Shown here: piece after piece, positions 51,900 through 59,734 of the stretch
Numbering within the stretch: the stretch's first letter is position 1
Layout of the letters: each line of letters opens with the position of its first letter
NCBI GenBank assembly: GCA_964370545.1
Contig: CAYJJQ010000004.1
Coordinates: forward strand, 1-63,372
Reading direction: 5' to 3'
DNA from: CAKOSP01 sp964370545
GTDB taxonomy: Bacteria; Bacillota_I; Bacilli_A; RF39; UBA660
Length of the DNA stretch: 63,372 bases
Program-made: the position numbers and the translations under genes
The notes under the pieces: generated by a model
What the model was told of the DNA's origin: nothing
The model's database searches: none
What the model saw: only the letters and a program-made list of their open reading frames with translations

Positions 51900-52017
51900 C
51901 TTTAAAAACTTCCAGTTAGTTATTATAAATGGTTATTACTAAAAATACTGTCGAATTATATTTAAAAATTAATTATTTATAAACTGTATATAATTATGTA
52001 ATATTATAGCAAATGAA

Positions 52018-52047
52018 TTGACAGAACCTTTATAATTTTGATATTCT
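52018..52047 (+). promoter_or_regulatory. Promoter of lipoprotein gene
   Basis: TTGACA (52018-52023), 18-bp spacer, TATTCT (52042-52047), then AAAGGA before the start. Confidence 0.65.
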
Positions 52048-52070
52048 AAAATTAGAAAGGATGTAGAGTG

Positions 52071-52508
52071 ATGAGAATAATTAAATTTGCAGCAATAGCT
52101 GTGTGCGCTGGCTTATTATTAACAGGATGTGGAGCAGAAGAAGCTGACGATAATACAAAAGCATTATCTTGTACTTTAAGCGCAGAATTTTTATCTGAAG
52201 AAAATTCTGTTGAAATCATGTTTGAAGAAGACAAAATAGTAAGCTCAGAAATGTCTTTTGGTTCAAATACAGGTTTTGGTCAAAGTTATGCAGATTCAGT
52301 TTGTGATGCGTATGAATTATATGAAGGCTTAACATGTAATGCTACAGTTGAAAATCCAGATATGGATGATGTATATTCAACATATAATATTACTGTAGAC
52401 AATGAAACATCTACTAAAGCATTTTTACTTTCTAAAGAAAGTATTGATGCAACAACATATGAAGAATTTAAAACAGCACTTGAAAGTTTAGACTACGTTT
52501 GTAAATAA
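52071..52508 (+). CDS. Small lipoprotein, DUF1307-like or unknown
   Basis: 145 residues with a lipoprotein signal ending LLLTGC (Cys near 19), so it is anchored to the outer face of the membrane. The mature part is acidic, with SCTLSAEF, CNATVENPD and a final CK, suggesting one or two disulfides. The beta-rich pattern is like small DUF1307-type lipoproteins, low certainty. I prefer the ATG at 52071 to the GTG at 52068. Has a consensus promoter and its own terminator. Confidence 0.75.
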   Translation: MRIIKFAAIAVCAGLLLTGCGAEEADDNTKALSCTLSAEFLSEENSVEIMFEEDKIVSSEMSFGSNTGFGQSYADSVCDAYELYEGLTCNATVENPDMDDVYSTYNITVDNETSTKAFLLSKESIDATTYEEFKTALESLDYVCK

Positions 52509-52519
52509 AACAAATAAGT

Positions 52520-52552
52520 AAAAAGAGATATAAAACATATCTCTTTTTCTTT
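52520..52552 (+). terminator. Rho-independent terminator
   Basis: AAAAAGAGATAT / ATATCTCTTTTT stem of 12 bp, short loop, T-rich tail. Confidence 0.88.
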
Positions 52553-52596
52553 TATCTAAGAATAATTTATGCTATAATTCTTGTGAGGTGTTTTCT

Positions 52597-52989
52597 ATGA
52601 CAAGAAGTGAATTAAGAAAAAAAATAATGATTATTTTATATCAAATAAATATTTATAAAGAAAAAAATATTGATTTTGATATCAATAATGTTATAAAAGA
52701 AAATGTAGAAATAGATAATGAGTTTGTAAAAACTGTAGTAAATGGTGTTATAGAAAAACATGATGAGCTTAATGAAGTTGCTAATAAATATATGACAGAA
52801 TGGTCTATTGATAGAATTGATAAAACTGGAGCTGAAATTATGAGAATGGCTATTTATGAACTTAAATATACTGATACTCCTGAAATAGTTGTTATTAATG
52901 AAGCTGTTGAATTATCTAAAGAGTATTCTGATGAATCTGTTAGAAAAATAATAAATGCAACATTAGATAAATTAATTAGAGAAAGTTAA
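52597..52989 (+). CDS. nusB: Transcription antitermination factor NusB
   Basis: 130 residues, all helical. Binds boxA RNA with NusE (S10) in rRNA antitermination. Family landmarks: TRSELRKKIM at the start, EWSIDRIDKTGAEIMRMAIYEL and TPEIVVINEAVELSKEYSDE near the end. I chose the ATG at 52597, 6 bases after GAGGTG, over the GTG at 52588. An extended -10 (TGCTATAAT) lies at 52570-52578. First gene of nusB-xseA-xseB-proS. Confidence 0.93.
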   Translation: MTRSELRKKIMIILYQINIYKEKNIDFDINNVIKENVEIDNEFVKTVVNGVIEKHDELNEVANKYMTEWSIDRIDKTGAEIMRMAIYELKYTDTPEIVVINEAVELSKEYSDESVRKIINATLDKLIRES

Positions 52990-52990
52990 T

Positions 52991-54256
52991 ATGGAAAAAG
53001 ATTACATTACAGTTACCAGCTTAAATAACTATATAAAAACTGTCTTAGAAAGAGATGGTTTTTTGTCTAGAATATTACTTAAAGGGGAAATATCCAATTT
53101 AAAAAAACATACAACTGGTCATTGGTATTTCACATTAAAAGATGAAGGTTCTAGAATTAATGCTGTAATGTTTGCTATGGACGCTAAAAAGGTATTGTTT
53201 GATCCTGAAGATGGAATGAATATTCTTTTAGAAGGTAGAGTATCATCTTATCCAACTACAGGTGCTTATCAAATCTATGTAAATAAAATGGAATTAGATG
53301 GAATAGGTAACTTACATATTGAATTTGAAAAACTTAAGAAAAAATTAGCAGCTGAAGGTTTATTTAGTAGTGAATATAAAAAAACAATACCAAAATATCC
53401 AGAAACTGTTGGGGTAATAACAGCACCTACAGGTGCCGCTATTAAAGATATAGTTTCTACAATAAATAGAAGGTTTCCTAGCACTAAGGTAATTTTATTT
53501 CCAGCATTAGTGCAAGGAAAAGAAGCAGCTGATTCCATTGTATCTCAAATTAAAATAGCAGATACTTATGATTTAGATGTTCTTATAGTAGGTAGGGGCG
53601 GTGGCTCTATAGAAGATTTATGGAGTTTTAATGAGGAAATAGTAGCCAGAGCCATCTTTGATGCTAAAGTACCAATTATATCAGCTGTAGGTCATGAAAT
53701 TGATATTACAATAGCTGACTATGTAGCAGATTTAAGAGCACCAACACCAACTGGAGCAGCAGAAATGGCAGTTCCTACACTAACTGATACTCTTAATATA
53801 ATTGATCAGTATAAAATAAGACTTAATAAGAATATAAAAAATACAGTAAATACAAATTATATAAAACTTCGAACATTAAAAGATTCCTATATACTTAAAA
53901 ATCCAATGAGTATTTATGAAATAAAAACTCAGAAATTAGATAATTTAATAGATAGTTTAGAAAAAAATACAAATGTATTATTAGATACTAAGAAGAGTAA
54001 TTTAGATCAACTTAAAGAATCATACATTTTAAGAAATCCAGATAAATTACTTGATGAATCAAAACAAAAAATAAATTTAATACTTGCAAGTTTAAAAAAT
54101 TTAAATCCACTTGATATCTTAGAAAAAGGATATTCTGTAGTTAAGACAAATGATAAAGTAATAAACGATGCTAGTAAAGTTAAAGTTAATGATATAATAA
54201 ATATAAGACTTAAAAAAGGGCATATAAACGCCACAGTAAAGGAGATAGTAAAATGA
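52991..54256 (+). CDS. xseA: Exodeoxyribonuclease VII large subunit
   Basis: 421 residues. N-terminal OB fold (ILLKGEISNLKKHTTGHWYFTLKD), catalytic core with GVITAPTGAAIKDI and GRGGGSIEDLWSFN, then a coiled-coil C-terminus that binds many XseB copies. Degrades single-stranded DNA in both directions. The core ASAVGHEIDIT-like region is intact as SAVGHEIDIT. Starts 1 base after nusB and overlaps xseB by 4 bases. Confidence 0.96.
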   Translation: MEKDYITVTSLNNYIKTVLERDGFLSRILLKGEISNLKKHTTGHWYFTLKDEGSRINAVMFAMDAKKVLFDPEDGMNILLEGRVSSYPTTGAYQIYVNKMELDGIGNLHIEFEKLKKKLAAEGLFSSEYKKTIPKYPETVGVITAPTGAAIKDIVSTINRRFPSTKVILFPALVQGKEAADSIVSQIKIADTYDLDVLIVGRGGGSIEDLWSFNEEIVARAIFDAKVPIISAVGHEIDITIADYVADLRAPTPTGAAEMAVPTLTDTLNIIDQYKIRLNKNIKNTVNTNYIKLRTLKDSYILKNPMSIYEIKTQKLDNLIDSLEKNTNVLLDTKKSNLDQLKESYILRNPDKLLDESKQKINLILASLKNLNPLDILEKGYSVVKTNDKVINDASKVKVNDIINIRLKKGHINATVKEIVK

Positions 54257-54471
54257 AAAAAGAAAAAACATTTGAAGAAGCACTAAAAGAATTAGAAGTT
54301 ATAGTTAAAGAATTAGAAGCAGGGGATGTACCTTTAGATAACGCAATAGAAAAGTATAGTGAAGCGATGAAACTTGCTAAATTAGCTTCAGGCAAAATAG
54401 AAGCCGCTACAGAAAAAGTTAATAAAATATTAGCATCTAATGGAGAACTTAAAGATTTAGAGGTGAAATAA
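54253..54471 (+). CDS. xseB: Exodeoxyribonuclease VII small subunit
   Basis: 72 residues, helical, with the typical FEEALKELEVIVKELEAGDV and PLDNAIEKYSEAMKL. ATGA overlap with xseA and one-base overlap with proS. Confidence 0.95.
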   Translation: MKKEKTFEEALKELEVIVKELEAGDVPLDNAIEKYSEAMKLAKLASGKIEAATEKVNKILASNGELKDLEVK

Positions 54472-55877
54472 TGGAAGTTAAAGATATTACAAATAGAGAT
54501 GTCGATTTTGCTTTATGGTATACGGATGTATGTAAAAAAGCTGATTTAGTAGATTATTCTTCTGTTAAAGGTTCAATGATTATAAGACCTTATGGTTATG
54601 CATTATGGGAAGAAATGGTTAAAGCATTAGATAAAATGTTTAAAGATACAGGTCATGAAAATATACAAATGCCTATGTTTATACCAGAATCTTTACTTAA
54701 TATAGAAAAAGACCACGTAGCAGGATTTGCACCAGAGGTGGCCTGGGTTACCCAGGGAGGTTCTGAAGCACTTGAAGAAAGAATGTGTATTAGACCTACT
54801 AGTGAAGTATTGTTTTGTGAACACTACAAGAAGATAATTAATTCTTATAGAGATTTGCCTAAACTTTATAATCAGTGGTGTACTATAGTTAGATGGGAAA
54901 AATCTACTAGACCATTTTTACGTAGTAGAGAAATATTATGGCAAGAAGGTCATACTATGCATGCAAGTGAACAAGAAGCAAGATGCGAAACTCTGCAAAT
55001 GTTAGATATATATACTGATTTTCAAAAAAATTATTTAGCATTACCTGTTATTACAGGAAAGAAAACTGAAAAAGAAAAATTTGCAGGAGCAGAAGTAACT
55101 TATACACTTGAAGCAATGATGCAATCTGGTGTTGCACTTCAAAATGGTACAACTCATTACTTTGGGCAAAAATTTTCTAAAATATTTGATATTAAATTTT
55201 TAAATAAAGAAAATAAAGAAGAAAATCCATATCAAACTAGTTGGGGAGTATCTACTAGAATGATTGGTTCAGTAATAATGACCCATGGTGATGATAGAGG
55301 ATTAGTGCTGCCTCCAGTAATAGCGCCATTTAAAGTATGTATAATACCTATTGGTGAAGTAGAAGATAAATTAGTTACTCTAGAAAAGGAACTTAAAAAT
55401 GCTGGTATAACATTTAAAACTGATAATACAAATAAATCTCCAGGATTTAAATTTGCAGAAGCAGAGGTAAAAGGTTATCCTTTAAGAATAGAACTTGGAG
55501 CTAGAGATTTAAATGAAGGATTTGTAACAATTGTTAGAAGAGATACTTTAGAAAAAATTAAAGTACCTTTTGAATCTTTAGTAGAAGAAATTAAAAATAC
55601 ATTACCAGTTATGCAAAAAGAAATGTTTGAAGCTGCAGAAAAAAGAGTTAGCTCAATGTTGCATGAAGCTGCAAACTACAAAGAATTTAAAGAAATTGCT
55701 TCAACTAAACCAGGCTTTATAAAAATAAATTGGTGTGGTGATACTGAGTGTGAAGAAAAAATCAAAGAAGATACTACTCTTAAATCTAGATGTATAACAG
55801 AAGAAGAGCCTAATGGAAAATGCGCTGTTTGTGGAAAAGATGCTAGTGTTAAAATATGGTTTGGAAAACAATATTAA
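54471..55877 (+). CDS. proS: Prolyl-tRNA synthetase, archaeal/eukaryotic-like type
   Basis: 468 residues, class II synthetase of the short form without the bacterial editing insertion, as also seen in Mycoplasma and some Firmicutes. Motif 2 region RWEKSTRPFLRSREILWQEGHT and a C-terminal zinc-like domain (cysteines in NWCGDTEC and GKCAVCGKD). Charges tRNA-Pro. Coupled to xseB by a one-base overlap. Confidence 0.95.
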   Translation: MEVKDITNRDVDFALWYTDVCKKADLVDYSSVKGSMIIRPYGYALWEEMVKALDKMFKDTGHENIQMPMFIPESLLNIEKDHVAGFAPEVAWVTQGGSEALEERMCIRPTSEVLFCEHYKKIINSYRDLPKLYNQWCTIVRWEKSTRPFLRSREILWQEGHTMHASEQEARCETLQMLDIYTDFQKNYLALPVITGKKTEKEKFAGAEVTYTLEAMMQSGVALQNGTTHYFGQKFSKIFDIKFLNKENKEENPYQTSWGVSTRMIGSVIMTHGDDRGLVLPPVIAPFKVCIIPIGEVEDKLVTLEKELKNAGITFKTDNTNKSPGFKFAEAEVKGYPLRIELGARDLNEGFVTIVRRDTLEKIKVPFESLVEEIKNTLPVMQKEMFEAAEKRVSSMLHEAANYKEFKEIASTKPGFIKINWCGDTECEEKIKEDTTLKSRCITEEEPNGKCAVCGKDASVKIWFGKQY

Positions 55878-55924
55878 TTTATTGTTTTTTTATTGTGTGT
55901 TATACTATTATTAGGAGAAAGAAT

Positions 55925-56416
55925 ATGAAACTTGAGAATTTGAGTTTAAAAGAAATATCAATAGAAGATTATATTAAAGAAAGAGAAATAATTAGAGATG
56001 GTATGGAATCACCAGATTGGTTAGGTGGTTTTGATAAAGAAGAATTATCAGAAATAATTGATAACGAAGGAATCTTATGGGCGTGGTATCATGATAAAGA
56101 TTTTGTATGTTCGGCACTTACGTTTCCTACTACAGCGCATGCTATAAAAAAATTTTGTTTAGATGGATATAAAGAAGGAGAAGTAATTACATATGCTACA
56201 TCTTTTGTAAAAAAAATATATAGAGGTAATAATTTACTTGTTCAAATGCTAAATTATTTAAATAATTATTATAAAGAACAATATAAATTGGCAGTTGGAA
56301 CAGTTCATCCTGATAATATTTGGTCTAGTCAAAATTTAGACGAATTAAAATTTACTAATAAAGGAGAATTAAATCTAACTAGAGGTAAAAGAATTTTATA
56401 CATAAAAGAATTATAA
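55925..56416 (+). CDS. GNAT-like acetyltransferase-type protein
   Basis: 163 residues from the ATG at 55925 (AGGAGAAAG before it); the open frame further upstream lies in proS and is not used. The order of a strand with GILWAWYHDKDFVCSALTFP, then VKKIYRGNNLLVQMLNYL and a closing AVGTVHPDNIWS fits an N-acetyltransferase fold, where RGNN would be the acetyl-CoA loop. Substrate unknown. Own terminator. Confidence 0.65.
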   Translation: MKLENLSLKEISIEDYIKEREIIRDGMESPDWLGGFDKEELSEIIDNEGILWAWYHDKDFVCSALTFPTTAHAIKKFCLDGYKEGEVITYATSFVKKIYRGNNLLVQMLNYLNNYYKEQYKLAVGTVHPDNIWSSQNLDELKFTNKGELNLTRGKRILYIKEL

Positions 56417-56424
56417 TAAACTAG

Positions 56425-56457
56425 CAATATTTGGGTATTACCAAATATTGTTTTTTT
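56425..56457 (+). terminator. Rho-independent terminator
   Basis: CAATATTTGG-GTATTA-CCAAATATTG, 10-bp stem, then seven T. Confidence 0.93.
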
Positions 56458-56500
56458 ATTTTTTAAATATTTATCCATAATATTATTAGATAGGAGTATT

Positions 56501-57469
56501 ATGAAAAAAATTGTAATTTATTTAACGTTATTATTAATGCCACTTAATGTACTTGCTTACTCAGATGAAGTAATACTTGGTGGGCATACTTTAGGAATCG
56601 ATGTTAAAACTGATGGAGTTTTAATAGTAGGTTTTTATAAAGTAAATGGAAGCTATAATAAAGGTAGTGTAGAACTCAAAGAAGGTGATTATATATATAA
56701 GATAAATGGTATAGATATAAACACTATAGAAGAGCTTACTAATACTATAGAAAATAATATATCTAATGGTAAAGTAACTATTAACTTTAGAAGAGGCGAT
56801 AAAGAATATACTACAGTATTAACTTTAGTAGAATCATCTGGTATATATAAAACAGGATTATATGTAAAAGATAGTATTACAGGTATAGGAACCCTTACTT
56901 ACATAGACCCTACAACAATGATTTACGGGGCTCTAGGACACGAAATTATAGAATCTAATACAAATAGTGTAGTAGAAATAAAAACTGGTACAATCTTTGA
57001 AAATCAGATTACATCTATTACCAAAAGTAATCCAGGTTCTCCAGGAAGTAAAAATGCAAGTTTTATGTATAGTAACACATTTGGCACAATTAGAGAGAAT
57101 ACTAAATATGGAATATATGGTGAATATAATTTAGATGTAAGTAATTATGAACTTATTAAAGTAGCAAGTAATGATGAAGTAAAAATAGGGCCTGCTACAA
57201 TATATACAGTAATAAATGAAGATGCAATTATTGAATATGCTATTAATATTACAGCTATTAATGAAACTAGTGATATTAAGAATATAGTATTTGAAATAAC
57301 TGATGAAAATTTAATTGATAAAACAGGTGGCGTAGTTCAAGGAATGAGTGGGTCTCCAATAGTTCAAAATAATAAAATTGTTGGTGCTGTTACCCACGTT
57401 ATAGTAGATAATCCAGTAACAGGATATGGATTATTTATTACAACAATGCTAGAAGAAGGAGAAAATTAA
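56501..57469 (+). CDS. SpoIVB-like serine peptidase (S55) with PDZ domain
   Basis: 322 residues. Signal peptide (about 1-18), PDZ domain (about 20-105, with KEGDYIYKINGI), then an S55 peptidase domain. Catalytic serine in QGMSGSPIVQNNKIVGAVTHVIV (near 288) and histidine in GALGHEI (near 150). In spore formers SpoIVB is secreted and triggers pro-sigma-K activation. No sporulation context is seen here, so a general regulated proteolysis role is possible. Terminator overlaps the stop. Confidence 0.85.
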   Translation: MKKIVIYLTLLLMPLNVLAYSDEVILGGHTLGIDVKTDGVLIVGFYKVNGSYNKGSVELKEGDYIYKINGIDINTIEELTNTIENNISNGKVTINFRRGDKEYTTVLTLVESSGIYKTGLYVKDSITGIGTLTYIDPTTMIYGALGHEIIESNTNSVVEIKTGTIFENQITSITKSNPGSPGSKNASFMYSNTFGTIRENTKYGIYGEYNLDVSNYELIKVASNDEVKIGPATIYTVINEDAIIEYAINITAINETSDIKNIVFEITDENLIDKTGGVVQGMSGSPIVQNNKIVGAVTHVIVDNPVTGYGLFITTMLEEGEN

Positions 57470-57486
57470 TTTTCTTCTTTTTTTTA
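57453..57486 (+). terminator. Terminator overlapping gene end
   Basis: AGAAAATTAATTTTCT core, extended by GAAG/CTTC, then T8. The stop codon lies in the centre. Confidence 0.7.
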
Positions 57487-57539
57487 TATTCATAATTTGA
57501 TATAATAAGTTATATAGTTAGAATAAATAGGGAGATCTT

Positions 57540-58328
57540 ATGACAAAAGAAAAGTTTTATGAAAACAGAAAATTATTTTTAGTATTAATATCAATAACTT
57601 TAATAGCATTTATTATACTTTTATTTTATTTTTATAATACTAGAGAGATATATTATCAAATTACATTTGATACAAATGGAGGTAATATAATTGCTCCAAG
57701 GGCAGTAAAAAAAGAAGGATTGATTACACTTCCCCCGGATCCTACAAAAGAAGGATATGAATTTATTGGTTGGTTTAGTGATGATGTAAGAATAGATGAA
57801 TATGTGAAGATTACTGAAGACATTACTTTAATTGCTAACTGGAGAACTATGGATGATCCAGAAGACCTTCCAAATACAGAAGACAAAGAATACATAGAAC
57901 CTACTGCTATGACAAATTGTGATATACATAATACAGATAGCATTAGCTATACATATAACGAATCTTTAAATAAATGTGTAGCTACTACTGAATCTAATTT
58001 AGGAGTTTATGCATGTGAAGCTAATACCGATTATAAAAATAAATATGTAAATATTAATGGTAATGTTTGCTATAAGATAGCTATAGGTGATTATAATAAA
58101 GACAATTGTACTAATAATTTTGGTAATACAAAATGGGATGATAATTTAGGAATATGTTATGATTATAATCCATCATCAAGTAATTACTTAGGGGTAGTAG
58201 GTTGCCCTGAAAATACAACCTTAGTAGCAGGTTCTTGTCAACCAGTAAAAGATCCTGGACCACTATGTCCTGATACTCATCCAAACATTGAAGATAATAC
58301 TTGTTTTAAAAACATAACAGAAGAATAG
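57540..58328 (+). CDS. Surface protein with Listeria-Bacteroides (Flg_new) repeat
   Basis: 262 residues. N-terminal anchor (about 14-35), one Flg_new/InlB-B repeat (about 40-100, ITFDTNGGNII ... EGYEFIGWF ... TLIANW), then a cysteine-rich part with at least ten cysteines spaced through about 125-258. The repeat is common in exported adhesin-like proteins of gut bacteria. Function unknown, probably envelope-associated and disulfide-bonded. Confidence 0.8.
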   Translation: MTKEKFYENRKLFLVLISITLIAFIILLFYFYNTREIYYQITFDTNGGNIIAPRAVKKEGLITLPPDPTKEGYEFIGWFSDDVRIDEYVKITEDITLIANWRTMDDPEDLPNTEDKEYIEPTAMTNCDIHNTDSISYTYNESLNKCVATTESNLGVYACEANTDYKNKYVNINGNVCYKIAIGDYNKDNCTNNFGNTKWDDNLGICYDYNPSSSNYLGVVGCPENTTLVAGSCQPVKDPGPLCPDTHPNIEDNTCFKNITEE

Positions 58329-58344
58329 TCAATCTATTCTTTTT
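58321..58344 (+). terminator. Rho-independent terminator
   Basis: AGAATAG-TCAAT-CTATTCT and a T run, covering the stop codon of the surface protein. Confidence 0.8.
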
Positions 58345-58370
58345 ATTATATAATAACTTTAAGAGGAATT

Positions 58371-58703
58371 ATGTATTTATATTTTAAAGAAGTGTTAATT
58401 AATTTAGATATATATGAGGAAAGCATATTTAATGCTTATATTTGCAATGCTAGATTTTTACATGATAATACATTTCCAAGTTCATTTATATTAAAAAACA
58501 ATAGTTATTTAATTATAGTTCCGTATATAACAGATGAATCTAGTTTACTTAAAAACATTCATGAATATTTACATTTATATGATTATATTAATGATAATGG
58601 TTTAGTATATAGTGATGACTATTATGAAGCAAGAGCGTCATTATATGAAAAGAAATATTTAATTAAAAAAATGGTGTCGATAATATTGAAACAAAAAAAA
58701 TAA
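58371..58703 (+). CDS. Small putative zinc metallopeptidase-like protein
   Basis: 110 residues. It contains IHEYLHLYDY, a zincin HExxH motif (near residues 64-68), and a downstream acidic stretch YYEARASLYE, where a third ligand Glu is possible (as in Glu-zincins). No signal peptide, so cytoplasmic. Much shorter than most peptidases of this class. Not assigned to a named family. Confidence 0.6.
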   Translation: MYLYFKEVLINLDIYEESIFNAYICNARFLHDNTFPSSFILKNNSYLIIVPYITDESSLLKNIHEYLHLYDYINDNGLVYSDDYYEARASLYEKKYLIKKMVSIILKQKK

Positions 58704-58759
58704 AATGATATACTAAATTTAGTTAAACAATCCATGTTTAAAGAAAGGAAAGATGCGAA

Positions 58760-59632
58760 ATGAAGAAACTTATGGAAAACAAAAAAAATATGATTATTGC
58801 TTTAGTAGTTGTGGTTTTATTAGTAGTAATAATTGTAAATCTATTTTCTGGAACAGATGCTTTATCTAATGATTACATTCAAGTAGATGGAGTATATGTA
58901 AATGAAAGTTATGAAAGTGAGGATGACTTAAAACAAGTAGTAGTATTTTTAACAGTTAATGCTAAAGAAAATATTGAATTATCATCTAAAACTTTTAGCC
59001 TTATGGTAAATGATACTAATGAATATGATGCTTACATTGAAACTGATACACCTAATAAGACTGGTTATTACCATGCTGAATTTATTGAAGATATAGCAGC
59101 TGAAAAAGAATTTAAAATTGCATTAGTATTTGATGTAACTGAAAAAGATTTAGAAGAAGGTAATGTAATTACTTTAGATGACTTTGATGATTATGGAAAA
59201 GGTATTGAAATTAAGAGCGAAGATATTAAGAAACTTGATAGTTTAGAAGATATTAGTAAAGACATTGATGAAGAAGAATATAATACATTAATGGAAGCAG
59301 AAGAAAATGCGCTTAATGCACTTGATAGTGATAAAGAAAATGAGTATGTTGATATGGTAGATAATACTAGATATACATATAATACATTCTTAGGAACAAC
59401 TGCTATTACATATCATATTGATTTTACTAGCAAAACTGAATTTGAAGTAACATCAGTATTATCTGGTACATCAATTTCTAATGATGGTACTTATGAAATT
59501 ACAGAAGGTTATGTAGTATTAACTTACTATACATCACCTGATAAACCACTTTTAGCAAAATATGAAGTTACAGATGATGGCTTAGAAATTACTAATCCAT
59601 TTGATAGTAATGGATCAGATGAAATATTTTAA
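58760..59632 (+). CDS. Membrane-anchored protein with DUF4352-like domain
   Basis: 290 residues. One N-terminal membrane helix (about 11-29), then a beta-rich domain (about 37-125: VVVFLTVNAKENIELSSKTFSLMVN, FKIALVFDVTEKDLE) like the Ig-type DUF4352 family. An acidic helix and a second small beta domain (about 205-285, VDMVDNTRYTYNTF) follow. External. Role unknown. Followed by a terminator at 59635-59659. Confidence 0.7.
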   Translation: MKKLMENKKNMIIALVVVVLLVVIIVNLFSGTDALSNDYIQVDGVYVNESYESEDDLKQVVVFLTVNAKENIELSSKTFSLMVNDTNEYDAYIETDTPNKTGYYHAEFIEDIAAEKEFKIALVFDVTEKDLEEGNVITLDDFDDYGKGIEIKSEDIKKLDSLEDISKDIDEEEYNTLMEAEENALNALDSDKENEYVDMVDNTRYTYNTFLGTTAITYHIDFTSKTEFEVTSVLSGTSISNDGTYEITEGYVVLTYYTSPDKPLLAKYEVTDDGLEITNPFDSNGSDEIF

Positions 59633-59634
59633 TT

Positions 59635-59659
59635 AAGAGTTTAAAAAAACTCTTTTTTT
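59635..59659 (+). terminator. Rho-independent terminator
   Basis: AAGAGTTT / AAACTCTT with an A-rich loop and seven T. Confidence 0.85.
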
Positions 59660-59734
59660 ACTTTAAAAATATTTCATTTGCTTATTTAATATATATATGT
59701 TATTATTAACTGCACTTATGTGTTTAGGAGTTAT

